In this document: one piece after another, positions 18,396 through 27,800 of the stretch
Numbering within the stretch: position 1 is the stretch's first letter
Layout of the letters: each line of letters begins with the position of its first letter
Assembly: GCA_964215955.1 (NCBI GenBank)
Contig: CAXPDR010000029.1
Location: forward strand, 12,922-76,921
Reading direction: 5' to 3'
Length of the DNA stretch: 64,000 bases
Source: GCA-2706205 sp964215955
GTDB lineage: Bacteria; Bdellovibrionota; Bacteriovoracia; Bacteriovoracales; Bacteriovoracaceae
The notes under the pieces: model-generated
The model's input: the letters and a program-made list of their open reading frames with translations, nothing else
Told to the model about the DNA's origin: nothing
Databases searched by the model: none
Program-made: the position numbers and the translations under genes

Positions 18396-19202
18396 ATGGA
18401 CATATATTGGGCCCTCTTTTATGGATTTATCCAGGGTATTTCAGAATTTTTACCTATCAGCTCTAGTGGTCATTTAGCTTTAATTCCTTTTTTTGCAAAA
18501 TTGGAAGATCCTGGCGTGGTATTTGATCTCCTTATGCATTTAGGGACGGCGATTGCTGTTATTTTATACTTTCATAAAGAAGTTAAAAGATTAGTCGTTG
18601 AATGTTTTGAATTATTTTTTAAGAGGAACTTAGAGGGGACTATATTTTTACAGAACTTTGCTATAGCGACGGGCTTTTCTTTTCTTCTTATTCTTTTAAT
18701 AAAAAACATTGCGTTTGCTTATGGACGTAATCCTATTTTTATTGGAATAAACTTTATCGTTTTTGGCCTTCTTATGTACCTTTCAGATAGAAAAAAGAAT
18801 AGTGGACTGGATTTGACCCAGCAAAAGGGATTTAAATCTGCAATTATAGTTGGGTTATCTCAAAGCTTAGCGGTCTTTCCAGGTGTTAGTCGTTCTGGAA
18901 TTACCTTAACGACATCTAGGTATTTAGGGATGAGTAGGGTGGAGGCAAGTAGGTTTTCTTTTCTCCTATCTCTACCAGTTATTTTAGGAAGTATCGTTTT
19001 TAAGGTGCCAGAAATTGTTTCAGGTGAGGCGACTTTTGTTCCTATGTCTATTGTTGTGATTGGAGTGTTATCATCATTTTTCTTTGGGATTATTACTATT
19101 CATTTTTTCTTGAAAACAATTTCTAAGATCGGACTTAAGTACTTTAGTATTTATCGGCTAATTATAGGTTCAATTCTTATTTTTTTAGCAATTTCTAAAT
19201 AA
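18396..19202 (+). CDS. uppP: Undecaprenyl-diphosphatase (bacitracin resistance)
   Basis: An integral membrane enzyme that dephosphorylates undecaprenyl diphosphate to recycle the lipid carrier for peptidoglycan and other cell-wall polymers. It is 268 residues long with 7-8 hydrophobic helices, the usual size. Seen: the first active-site motif EFLPISSSGHLALI near residue 17 and the second, GVSRSGITLTTSRYLGMSR, near 165-185. The ATG follows the FHA-RDD stop with no gap, implying translational coupling. It converges on the giant lipoprotein gene with only 10 nt between stops and no obvious terminator. Confidence 0.96.
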   Translation: MDIYWALFYGFIQGISEFLPISSSGHLALIPFFAKLEDPGVVFDLLMHLGTAIAVILYFHKEVKRLVVECFELFFKRNLEGTIFLQNFAIATGFSFLLILLIKNIAFAYGRNPIFIGINFIVFGLLMYLSDRKKNSGLDLTQQKGFKSAIIVGLSQSLAVFPGVSRSGITLTTSRYLGMSRVEASRFSFLLSLPVILGSIVFKVPEIVSGEATFVPMSIVVIGVLSSFFFGIITIHFFLKTISKIGLKYFSIYRLIIGSILIFLAISK

Positions 19203-19212
19203 CTAAAAGTTA

Positions 19213-22200
19213 TTATTCACCTATTGCACTAGATCCACCACCAGTACCACCTGAGCCACCGCTTGATCCACCAGAACTACTTCCACCACCACATGGATCA
19301 GTTGGTTCTTCATAATCAGATGGAACACAGTAAACGTGATTATTCCACTTTAAACCTGCTTTGTATCTAGAAACAATTCCATCGACATCAACATCATCAT
19401 CAAGTGTTTCAAGGTAGGCCCATCTTCTTGTTTTTGAACAAGCGTCTGGAGCTTTGTTATCATAGTCAATTGGAATATGAAGTCTATTTATGACTGAACC
19501 GTATACGGCCTTACCTGAACAACACATTGTTGAGGCCATTTTCAAAACCGTTTCTTTCTTAATATAACCAGTCGTTGGATCTATTTCACTCTCTTTAATT
19601 TCTTGTCCATTAAAGTAAGCACCTTCACTAGAAACATATCTATTGGTGTAGACAGAAAGGTCAGTAAAGTCCTCAAGGCAACATCTAGCAACTCCATCAA
19701 CTGAATTTACAGTTCCTGTACAGCAAGAACTGGCCGGAGTTGTCTGATCAACTTCGAATCCTGTAGGAACACAACAATTAAATTCATTCTCAGAAAAGAC
19801 TTTCTTTAATTTTCCACTTCCTATTTCAAAATTGTCATATGAAGCGGCAGAGTAGTATTGAGTTCCGCCATATGTTGCATCCACGACACCAGTGGTGTTC
19901 ACATCTTTAATTGTATTATCTAGTGGTAATTTTAGCGCTTTAATGTCCTCTTGATCTTCATTAAGTGGCTTTTCAACGTCATTATTGGTTTCAATTAGGA
20001 CCTGTGGAATTCCTAATAATTCAAACTTTCCAAACCAATTAAGGTATTTAAGTTCCTCATCTGATCCTTCGGCAATGTTTTTTACTTCACAATCTGTTGT
20101 GACATAATCATTAAGGTTACAAGTATATTGCATCACCAATGGATTATAATCAGGGATGACATTTGCTGCTGGTACTTTATTAGGGTTCCAGCTAAGAGGT
20201 CTAAATGTTTCCAATGAAATATTTTGTTGAGTAGAGGCCGTAAACTTATTACCACCATTATTGGCATTTGAACCTGTAGCAAATTTTCTTACCCAGTGAC
20301 CTGTACAACACATTCTTTGGTTGTGTAAATGAAGAGTATTATACTTTTTAATATTATTATCCGTAAGCGCCAATGGACTTGATGGTTGAGGAGCAGCAGA
20401 GATCATTGCTGGATATCTACTAGGCTCGTCAATTAATTTATCGTATACGGTATGAGTTCGACTATATCTTGTAGGGTCGTTATAGTTGAGATTAACACCA
20501 GGTAGGAGAGGATTACCAACTGCATTCACAACTTTAAAAGAAGAGTTCTCATGGGGTTGAGAGTAATATGTAAATTCTTTCCCAGTTTCTCTACAACAGT
20601 GATTTTCATAAGTTTCATATAGTGGGTTAGGGTAAATTGAGTTTGTTTGGTATCTTTGTTGTGAATTACCACAAACTAATTCTTCTTCCCAAAACTTCTC
20701 TTCTGCTTCAGAAATTTCGCCGTTGAAGTTAGAAACTGATTTAAATTTTGTCGAAATGAAATTATTTGGAGCACATTCAAAGTCAGAAAAACATTTTGCA
20801 CCTGGAGCTCTTAAGCAGGTATTTTTATGATACCCCATTTTTGTGACTTGAGTGTCTTCATCATTAAAAAGATTTGCATTACTTAAAGAGTCTAAAATAA
20901 GTGAATTGGTTGAAAGATTTGCTCTATTTGCATATTGATTATGTTTACTCGATGGCAGGGAAATATCTTGAAAATGAGTATATTCACCTTCTGCATCTGT
21001 AGCTGGGCAGGCTGCAAAGTAGTTTTGATCCTTAATTATGGTAGAGGACATTGTCCTTCCTACGTTATTAATTTTATCCGCCTCTCTTGGGGAAATATTC
21101 GTAAAATTCATATTTTCAGTGCTAGTAATATTATCAGCATCTTTTCCTGGGACACATAAACCTTTTATTTTGGTTGAATTAAAATGGTTTTTTATACTGG
21201 TCACTATACTTTCATTGCCATAGTAATTATAAGGTCGTCCTAGGTTTCTAGCACCAAGACCAAAGGTATCAGTCTTATCACTGATAAAACTTTGGATATT
21301 TTGACCAGTAGGGCTTTCTGCATATCTAGAAATTTTATTATTAAATTCAGACTCTGTTACGCCTGCACAAAAAGAGTTGTGCGAACAGGTATGAAGTGCA
21401 ACATTGTTAGAGTTCGTATATGAGTCAGATGAATCTACGTTAAAGTTATTTTTCTCACAAATAGCACCTACTCCACGATAGACACATCTTTTGGCTTGGC
21501 CATTGCTTCCTCCTAGTAAGGAGAGCAGTGAAACTTGTCTACTTCCGCTAACTTCTTTCCCGTTGGTATCAAAAGTTGGCCATGGAGTCGTAAGATTGGA
21601 AACATTTTGGCATGTATAATCATAGCCCATTTGAGCGATACAATCATTATCTGTTTGGCAGAAATGGGCCCTCTGGCATTCAGCACCATCACTATCAGAA
21701 TCATGGGTTATCAGAGATCCTGAATTGAGGATGGCATTCATTTCATTTATTTTGACTTCATAGGTATTAGAGATGGTTAGATCCCCAAAATAGGCATTAA
21801 TGGCCAGATAAAGCTTATTGGATTCCGCTTTTATTCGTCTTTGGTTTCCAATTGCAAACCATTTTACACCATCAAATGAACCAATAAGTGAGGCGTAATC
21901 AAAACCATACCAATCTTTATTATAACCATTAGCAAAAAGAAAGTGTTGGGCTTTAAGACGATTTTGTCTTTGTAAATTTACATCTGGGTTTACGACATGA
22001 GTCCACGGAATCATGGTCGCCGGTACGAAACAGGCCCTACCAAATCTTAAGTCATCAGCTCGGTAATCTCCTTGATTGGTTCTTCTTCTTGATTCAACCA
22101 AGTCTGGGGTATACCCAGCACCATGTTCTTGAAAAATATTTGGAAATACTCTTTGTAATCCAGAAAAATAATCAACACCACAATTTAAACATGAAGAGAA

Positions 22201-24297
22201 AGCCCCTGAGTCTACAAATATATCGTAACTTGTACCTTTCTTAACGTTAACAACTTTAGGTGGAAGAGGTGAGGATGCATCAATATTCATAGATCCATAA
22301 ATTTCATTAAAACCAACATGTGTATCTACATTGTTTGGTTTTAAATAGTTCCCATCCGTATACTCAAAAGCTGTACCTTCTTGAGCATTATTAGAAGGAA
22401 CATCTCCTAAATCATAATTGAGTCCATTAATATCATAAAATTTTTGAGGAACAGATTTAGCACTGACATAAACTGTTTCTTGAAGTGGTGCATCTGGATC
22501 ATTCCTACTTGGATATACGCAAGAATAACTAGTAATCTTATCTTCTCCGTTAGTGTTTGTGATTACTGGTTTTAAGGAGCATGGATCTTCATTTGGATCA
22601 CATTTACAATGCTCATCAATTTTAGCCTGAGCTTTCTCTTTTGATAGAGTTAGTTTATCTACATTTGCCGAAACAAAATAAGTAATGGTTATTTCTTGAT
22701 TATCGTACACAGGGAATCTGAGAGCATCAAATAAAACGCTCTTTCCAGATAATGACCACGTATCACTTCCTTCAGGAATAATACTTCCCCCCACATCTAC
22801 AATGACGTTAAAACCAACATCGGCATAGCTTGGAAGTTTGAATTCTTGATTTCCCGACTGATGATCACTAGAGCGGCCAGGATTAGAAACTTGACCTTGT
22901 ACGTAGAATTTCTTACAACGTGCTAGACTTGATCCTAACTTTTCACAAGTTCCATCGATTTTATATTTAACTGACATCGTATCATTCACAGCGTTTACAG
23001 GAAGTGCTCTATTGATACTTGCTGATTGAGCAGCTGTTAAGCTGTCATTATTTCCACCTATCGCAACTCCAGAGTAAGGAGCAACATAAGTATCATTTGA
23101 GTAAAACCTTTCTTTAAAGATCGTTTCTCCAGCATAGGTTATTTCAACGATATTGTTTGGATTTGTACTTGGAACTATTGAAGAAAAATTAATATCATCT
23201 GTTTCTGCTTTAAAAGTATATGCACTTCCATTCATTAAACTGGAAGCATTAGTATAGTTATTTGTACATATAGCAAATTCATCAACTAATGGAGTTGTAC
23301 AATTATAAAGGTCAGTGAGTTCTGTAAATAAGTCTGTTGCATCTTGAATGGGATCATTTGGCTCATTTGGATCAGTATTGTCATTATCATCAGATGGAAT
23401 CAAATTAGGGCAGACATAAAAAATATCTTCGTAATCCTTTAATAACTCTGGTCTTGTTTGCAAAAGTTCTAAAGCTATAAGGTATTTATCACTTGTTGTA
23501 TCAACTTCTGATCTCACATTCCCATGATTAACACATTGACCTGCAAGACAGCAGTTAAATCCAATAGCACTACAATTTGCATTGGTACTACAAACAGGAG
23601 ATGTCTCAGTTGAAGATCCAATATTAGGAATTCTATTTAAATTTAAAAAATTAATATTGGCATCAGTTTTTAGAATTCCCTCATAGGTATAAAGATTTAA
23701 TCCCGTTGAGGAAATATTTCCGTTACAATTAGGGCAAACTTCTTCAAGACTAAAGGACGCACTTTGTTGTGAGAAATCTGAATCCACCTTACTTAGAAGT
23801 GAAGTGGATAGACAATCATTTTGATTGATTGTTTTATTATTTGGTTCCACTTGTAAGAAGTATTCTTTCCCTCCAATCGATGCATTCAAATAAGATCTAA
23901 TTCTCGCTGAAGCAATGAGAATTGGTTTTGCTCCAGAGCCAGTTAAACCTTTAAATTCAACAACCAAACAGTAATTAGTTTGAGATGATATTGTTTGAGT
24001 TTTTAAAAAACTCATAAGCTGATTTCCACGAATGAGAAAAGAGTCATTGAAATTGCTAAAAACATTTATGGTTGTCGTAGATTGTTCACTTCCTAGCTGC
24101 AAGAAATTAGTTTGTTGGGGAAGGGTTCCAGTTTGAATTTCTTCACCTGTTGTGTTGTCAGTTGATCCAGAACCTGTATTATTATTTTCTGTCACAGGTA
24201 TACTTTGTCTTACCTGCTCATTGGATAAACATCCGCTTAGAATTAAAATTCCTAGGATGTTAAATAGAAAAATTTTAAGCTGTTTAAATATTCTCAT
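19213..24297 (-). CDS. Giant cysteine-rich lipoprotein
   Basis: A 1694-residue lipoprotein; the signal ends in LSGC (Cys23). I do not recognise a family. It is unusually Cys-rich, with at least seven vicinal CC pairs (FNCCLAGQC, NHCCRETG, MCCTGHW, FNCCVPTG, SSCCTGT, ARCCLED, MCCSGKA) and other spaced Cys clusters (CQTDNDC, CFSDFEC). This suggests many disulphides and an extracytoplasmic fold built from small knotted modules. The C terminus is a low-complexity Gly/Ser tail (~25 residues from DPCGGGSSS). No catalytic motif is evident. The start ATG precedes a clean signal peptide; the 233-bp upstream region is shared with the divergent gene at 24531. A large cell-surface structural or binding role is inference. 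Confidence 0.85.
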   Translation of the reverse strand: MRIFKQLKIFLFNILGILILSGCLSNEQVRQSIPVTENNNTGSGSTDNTTGEEIQTGTLPQQTNFLQLGSEQSTTTINVFSNFNDSFLIRGNQLMSFLKTQTISSQTNYCLVVEFKGLTGSGAKPILIASARIRSYLNASIGGKEYFLQVEPNNKTINQNDCLSTSLLSKVDSDFSQQSASFSLEEVCPNCNGNISSTGLNLYTYEGILKTDANINFLNLNRIPNIGSSTETSPVCSTNANCSAIGFNCCLAGQCVNHGNVRSEVDTTSDKYLIALELLQTRPELLKDYEDIFYVCPNLIPSDDNDNTDPNEPNDPIQDATDLFTELTDLYNCTTPLVDEFAICTNNYTNASSLMNGSAYTFKAETDDINFSSIVPSTNPNNIVEITYAGETIFKERFYSNDTYVAPYSGVAIGGNNDSLTAAQSASINRALPVNAVNDTMSVKYKIDGTCEKLGSSLARCKKFYVQGQVSNPGRSSDHQSGNQEFKLPSYADVGFNVIVDVGGSIIPEGSDTWSLSGKSVLFDALRFPVYDNQEITITYFVSANVDKLTLSKEKAQAKIDEHCKCDPNEDPCSLKPVITNTNGEDKITSYSCVYPSRNDPDAPLQETVYVSAKSVPQKFYDINGLNYDLGDVPSNNAQEGTAFEYTDGNYLKPNNVDTHVGFNEIYGSMNIDASSPLPPKVVNVKKGTSYDIFVDSGAFSSCLNCGVDYFSGLQRVFPNIFQEHGAGYTPDLVESRRRTNQGDYRADDLRFGRACFVPATMIPWTHVVNPDVNLQRQNRLKAQHFLFANGYNKDWYGFDYASLIGSFDGVKWFAIGNQRRIKAESNKLYLAINAYFGDLTISNTYEVKINEMNAILNSGSLITHDSDSDGAECQRAHFCQTDNDCIAQMGYDYTCQNVSNLTTPWPTFDTNGKEVSGSRQVSLLSLLGGSNGQAKRCVYRGVGAICEKNNFNVDSSDSYTNSNNVALHTCSHNSFCAGVTESEFNNKISRYAESPTGQNIQSFISDKTDTFGLGARNLGRPYNYYGNESIVTSIKNHFNSTKIKGLCVPGKDADNITSTENMNFTNISPREADKINNVGRTMSSTIIKDQNYFAACPATDAEGEYTHFQDISLPSSKHNQYANRANLSTNSLILDSLSNANLFNDEDTQVTKMGYHKNTCLRAPGAKCFSDFECAPNNFISTKFKSVSNFNGEISEAEEKFWEEELVCGNSQQRYQTNSIYPNPLYETYENHCCRETGKEFTYYSQPHENSSFKVVNAVGNPLLPGVNLNYNDPTRYSRTHTVYDKLIDEPSRYPAMISAAPQPSSPLALTDNNIKKYNTLHLHNQRMCCTGHWVRKFATGSNANNGGNKFTASTQQNISLETFRPLSWNPNKVPAANVIPDYNPLVMQYTCNLNDYVTTDCEVKNIAEGSDEELKYLNWFGKFELLGIPQVLIETNNDVEKPLNEDQEDIKALKLPLDNTIKDVNTTGVVDATYGGTQYYSAASYDNFEIGSGKLKKVFSENEFNCCVPTGFEVDQTTPASSCCTGTVNSVDGVARCCLEDFTDLSVYTNRYVSSEGAYFNGQEIKESEIDPTTGYIKKETVLKMASTMCCSGKAVYGSVINRLHIPIDYDNKAPDACSKTRRWAYLETLDDDVDVDGIVSRYKAGLKWNNHVYCVPSDYEEPTDPCGGGSSSGGSSGGSGGTGGGSSAIGE

Positions 24298-24429
24298 CTC
24301 TATTGTCTTTTCGTCTATTTAGGTGCCTCTTCTTAATAAATTATCCCATAGACAGAGGCTTTTACTCTGAATTTGGCTTATCTGGTTGAAATCTTAAGGA
24401 AGCTTAAAAACAGGGCTGCAATATTTGCC

Positions 24430-24456
24430 TACAATTTTGGCCGGATAAACCGATAC
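24430..24456 (+). promoter_or_regulatory. Possible sigma-28 promoter of the 100-residue secreted protein
   Basis: TACAATTT at 24430-24437, 11 nt, then ACCGATAC at 24449-24456. Each half matches six of eight consensus positions at the correct spacing. Predicted start near 24463. Confidence 0.4.
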
Positions 24457-24530
24457 AAGTTATAGAAATTCTTATGCATAAATTTCAATGTTAGAATGAA
24501 ATTACTATGATTTTAGATACGGGAGTAAGC

Positions 24531-24833
24531 ATGAAAAAAATTATCTTTTGTTTAAGTCTTGTAGGAGCAATGAGTTTTACAAGTGCTTTTGCTCAGAGCC
24601 AAGCTGACGTTATGCAGGCTTTAGAACAAATGGAAAAAAGTGGAATGTTTACTAAAGAACAGATAGAAGGGGCTAAAAGAGAGCTGGCTGGTTGGGATGA
24701 TGAGAAAATGATGAATATGGTTCAAAATGCCCGTATGCGTGCTAAGGATCCTGAAGTAAGAAAAAAGGCGATGGAAATTAAAAAGCAAATGGAAAAAGAA
24801 AAGGGAGTTGTTTTTCCTGAGACAGGTCGATGA
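24531..24833 (+). CDS. Small secreted helical protein
   Basis: A 100-residue protein with a typical signal peptide (MKKIIFCLSLVGAMSFTSAFA, cleaved after AFA) and a highly charged helical remainder rich in Met, Lys and Glu (VMQALEQMEKSGMFTKEQ). Not recognised. An in-frame ATG lies at 24507, but GGGAG sits 5-6 nt before 24531 and the signal peptide begins there. A possible sigma-28 promoter ends 75 nt upstream. It is followed by a hairpin at 24857-24877 and the convergent GLUG gene. Confidence 0.8.
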   Translation: MKKIIFCLSLVGAMSFTSAFAQSQADVMQALEQMEKSGMFTKEQIEGAKRELAGWDDEKMMNMVQNARMRAKDPEVRKKAMEIKKQMEKEKGVVFPETGR

Positions 24834-24847
24834 AATTAACCAACCTA

Positions 24848-24877
24848 CTTTAAGCTCATCCCCTCGTAAAGGGGATG
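24848..24877. repeat. Solo end of the structured repeat family, forming a hairpin
   Basis: CTTTAAGCTCATCCCC at 24848-24863 is the reverse complement of GGGGATGAGCTTAAAG, differing by one missing A from the left end of the element at 38376. The same CATCCCCT (24857-24864) pairs with AGGGGATG (24870-24877) in an 8-bp hairpin with a 5-nt loop. It sits in a 55-bp gap between convergent genes, as do both long copies. It may be a remnant or simply a shared terminator-like end; no T-run follows. Confidence 0.5.
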
Positions 24878-24888
24878 GTTAATAAGTT

Positions 24889-27800
24889 TCATTGTCCCAC
24901 TGCAGAAGTATTTGAATCATGAGACTGAAATTCCCAATTTAACAAAAACTCATTTCGATTATTATCATATAGTGTATCTGAAAAATCAAAAGAACTGACG
25001 TTGTCTAAGAAGTCCTGGGGATTAGAAAAATAAGCTGTAGCAAAAGAAGAATCATCGGAGCTTGTTCCAATAATAAATGAATCTATTGCTATATTAGTAG
25101 AGCTTGTTCCGATAAATAAGCTATTTGAGCCAGAACCCCCAAAATTATTTCCATTGATAATAACGAGATTATTTTCAAAAATACTACTATCTGGAGCTGA
25201 ACCTGCAATACCACCGTTTTGGCCGCCTGATCCGGCAGCAAAATTTGTTGTTTTTGTAAGATCAAAATCGATTATATTCGTTTTGTATATTGCGTCTGAT
25301 GTTCCTTCGTAACCAATTAAGCCTCCTGCGTAAGATGATGTTTTACTTGTTATAAGATCATCGATTTTTACTTTTGAATTTTCTACCCGAAAATAGGAAG
25401 AAGTATTTAATCCAACTAGGCCGCCAATATATCTAGCATCTCCAAGTATTTTTCCAGAAAACAAGCTATTTTTAATAAAGGTTATAGAACTGTTTATACC
25501 AATTAAACCTCCAGCATTAGTTGCAGCTCCTGAAGTAGTGTTTATTTCACCATTAGTGATTCTTGCACTTATAAAGCTACTATGTGAAATTCCTGCAATA
25601 GATCCTAAATAGTCTAAGTCATGTGTGGTATTATTTAAAAGAAGTCCGTCAACTAATAATGGAAGATCAGGGGTACCTGCTAAACTTATAAAACTTGAAC
25701 TCGAGTTACCAAGGGTCGTGATAATCCCAATAGATTTTGAGTCACAGCTATTGGCAGTCCAGATCGCATCATCTAAATTAATCGTTATATTTTTAAGTGT
25801 AAAAGGTAATCCTTCAGGATTAAAATTAGAGAGTAGGGTTCCTGTAAAGCTTGAACTTAGATTACAGCTAAGAAGTCCACTTAATGGGTCAACAAAGGCT
25901 CCAATTGGAACAAATTTTGTTGGGTCATTTTGAAAATCTATATTATCTGCAAGAGCAAACCCCTTATTCAGAAGAAATGCATCACTGTTAATTCTATTCC
26001 ATTCATTTTCATTATGGATTTTAAAAGGCTCAAATAGATTTCCTAGTCTAAATCTATTACCTCCAAATTCTGGATCATTAAACAAACCATAATCAATCCA
26101 ATGTTCAAGAAAGAGCGGAACTGGGTCTGTTAAAATTGTTGAAGTTGCAACCCAGTTAGGAAGACCAGTTTGATAACTCAGATCAGTTATATCGTCAACT
26201 AAGATGGAGCTTTTGCCTGAAACTCCACTTATAGTAGAGTAGTTACTTGAGGAGGTTTTAATTTCTGGAGCAATTGCACCACTACTTCCACCTAGAGAAT
26301 AGTATCCGGCTGTGTTGACTACATTTGTTTCGATTAATGAACCAAGAATACTTACAAATTGAACAGGTCTTGCTGGAAAAGTTTGAAGAGCATTTATATT
26401 TTCACCAATTACAAAGCCGCATTGTTTTGTCGAGCTAGCACTGTCACAGTTATCAGCTATGACTTCAATATTGGCAATAACTTTAGAGTGCTCAACTCTT
26501 CCTGAAGTTCCGTTATAACCAGTAATTCCCCCAACGGCGAAATCGCCACCTTCACTAGTTGCATCTAAATTAAGATTTTCAATATTTGCAAAGCATTCAG
26601 AAATTAAACCTAGGTTTTTACCTGTGATTCCGCCAAGGTTATCTCCTCCTGTTAATTCTTTAAAATTAGCAATGGAAAACCTAATTACGTTTGAAGTATT
26701 TTGATTATATCCCACGAGGCCACCTCGATTGTCATTAACTAAATCAATGGGCGATACTATTTTGATTATCCCCATTGCAATTGAGTGTGTGATATTAACA
26801 CCACCGAGAAATGAGTGTGTTGCTCCATCATTCATAACCCCAATGAGTCCACCCACATTACTTCCATTAAAGTCAAAATAGACAATTGTTCCTACATTAT
26901 TAATCAGATTTGCTGATGTTTCAGTTCTTCCTACTGCGCCACCTACATTAGAAAAGGTATCATCGAAGTCGATTATTGAAAAATTTGATAAACTATGATG
27001 AATCTCAGATCCTTGAGCAGTTCCAATCAGCCCTCCAATTCCATCGCATATATCAGTTGCTGGGGAGGTCACAGCCGGTCCTTTTGCTTTTGAACAGCTT
27101 ATTGTACTAATTGACCCATTATCATCTTCTGAAAAGATTGACCTCTCAATCACTGAGGAAATTGCTGAACCTATGATCCCTCCTAGTTGATCTGTTCCAT
27201 TTAAGTCAACTTTAGTTAAGCTGGCTCCACTTATATTTGTATTATCAGCGTATCCGATCAAACCTCCAGTTTCTGATTGATCGGAAATAATCGTGAGATT
27301 GTGAATATCAATATCATTTAATTCTACTTCTCCTGATGGATTCGTGACTTTTCCAATTAGGCCACCGGTTGGAGATGTTGAATCCCCATTAAATGAAATA
27401 ATGTTTGCGCCTTGTGAATATACTTCAATATCAGATAGATTAACTATTGCTCCTGTACTTGTTGAAATTTTTCCAATGAGACCGCCTGTCGCATTTGCCC
27501 CTGTTGAATTGACACCAATAGCTAGGCTATCGATACTTATGTTATGAAAACGTGTATTCGTTGATGTTCCTGCTGTCACTTCATTAATTAGTGCTCCTGT
27601 ATAAGGACCAGTAGTAGAAATGTTCACACCTTGAATTGTGAAATTACCAATAAATTTTTCACCAGAAAGATTGGAGAAGTTATTAATTAAAGGCTTATCT
27701 AATCCAATAATCTTTTTATTATTACCATTAAAGTTTCCTGTGAAAGATGAAATAGTATTAAAACCGGTGGCAGTAATATTTTTTCCGAGGATGTAGTTAT

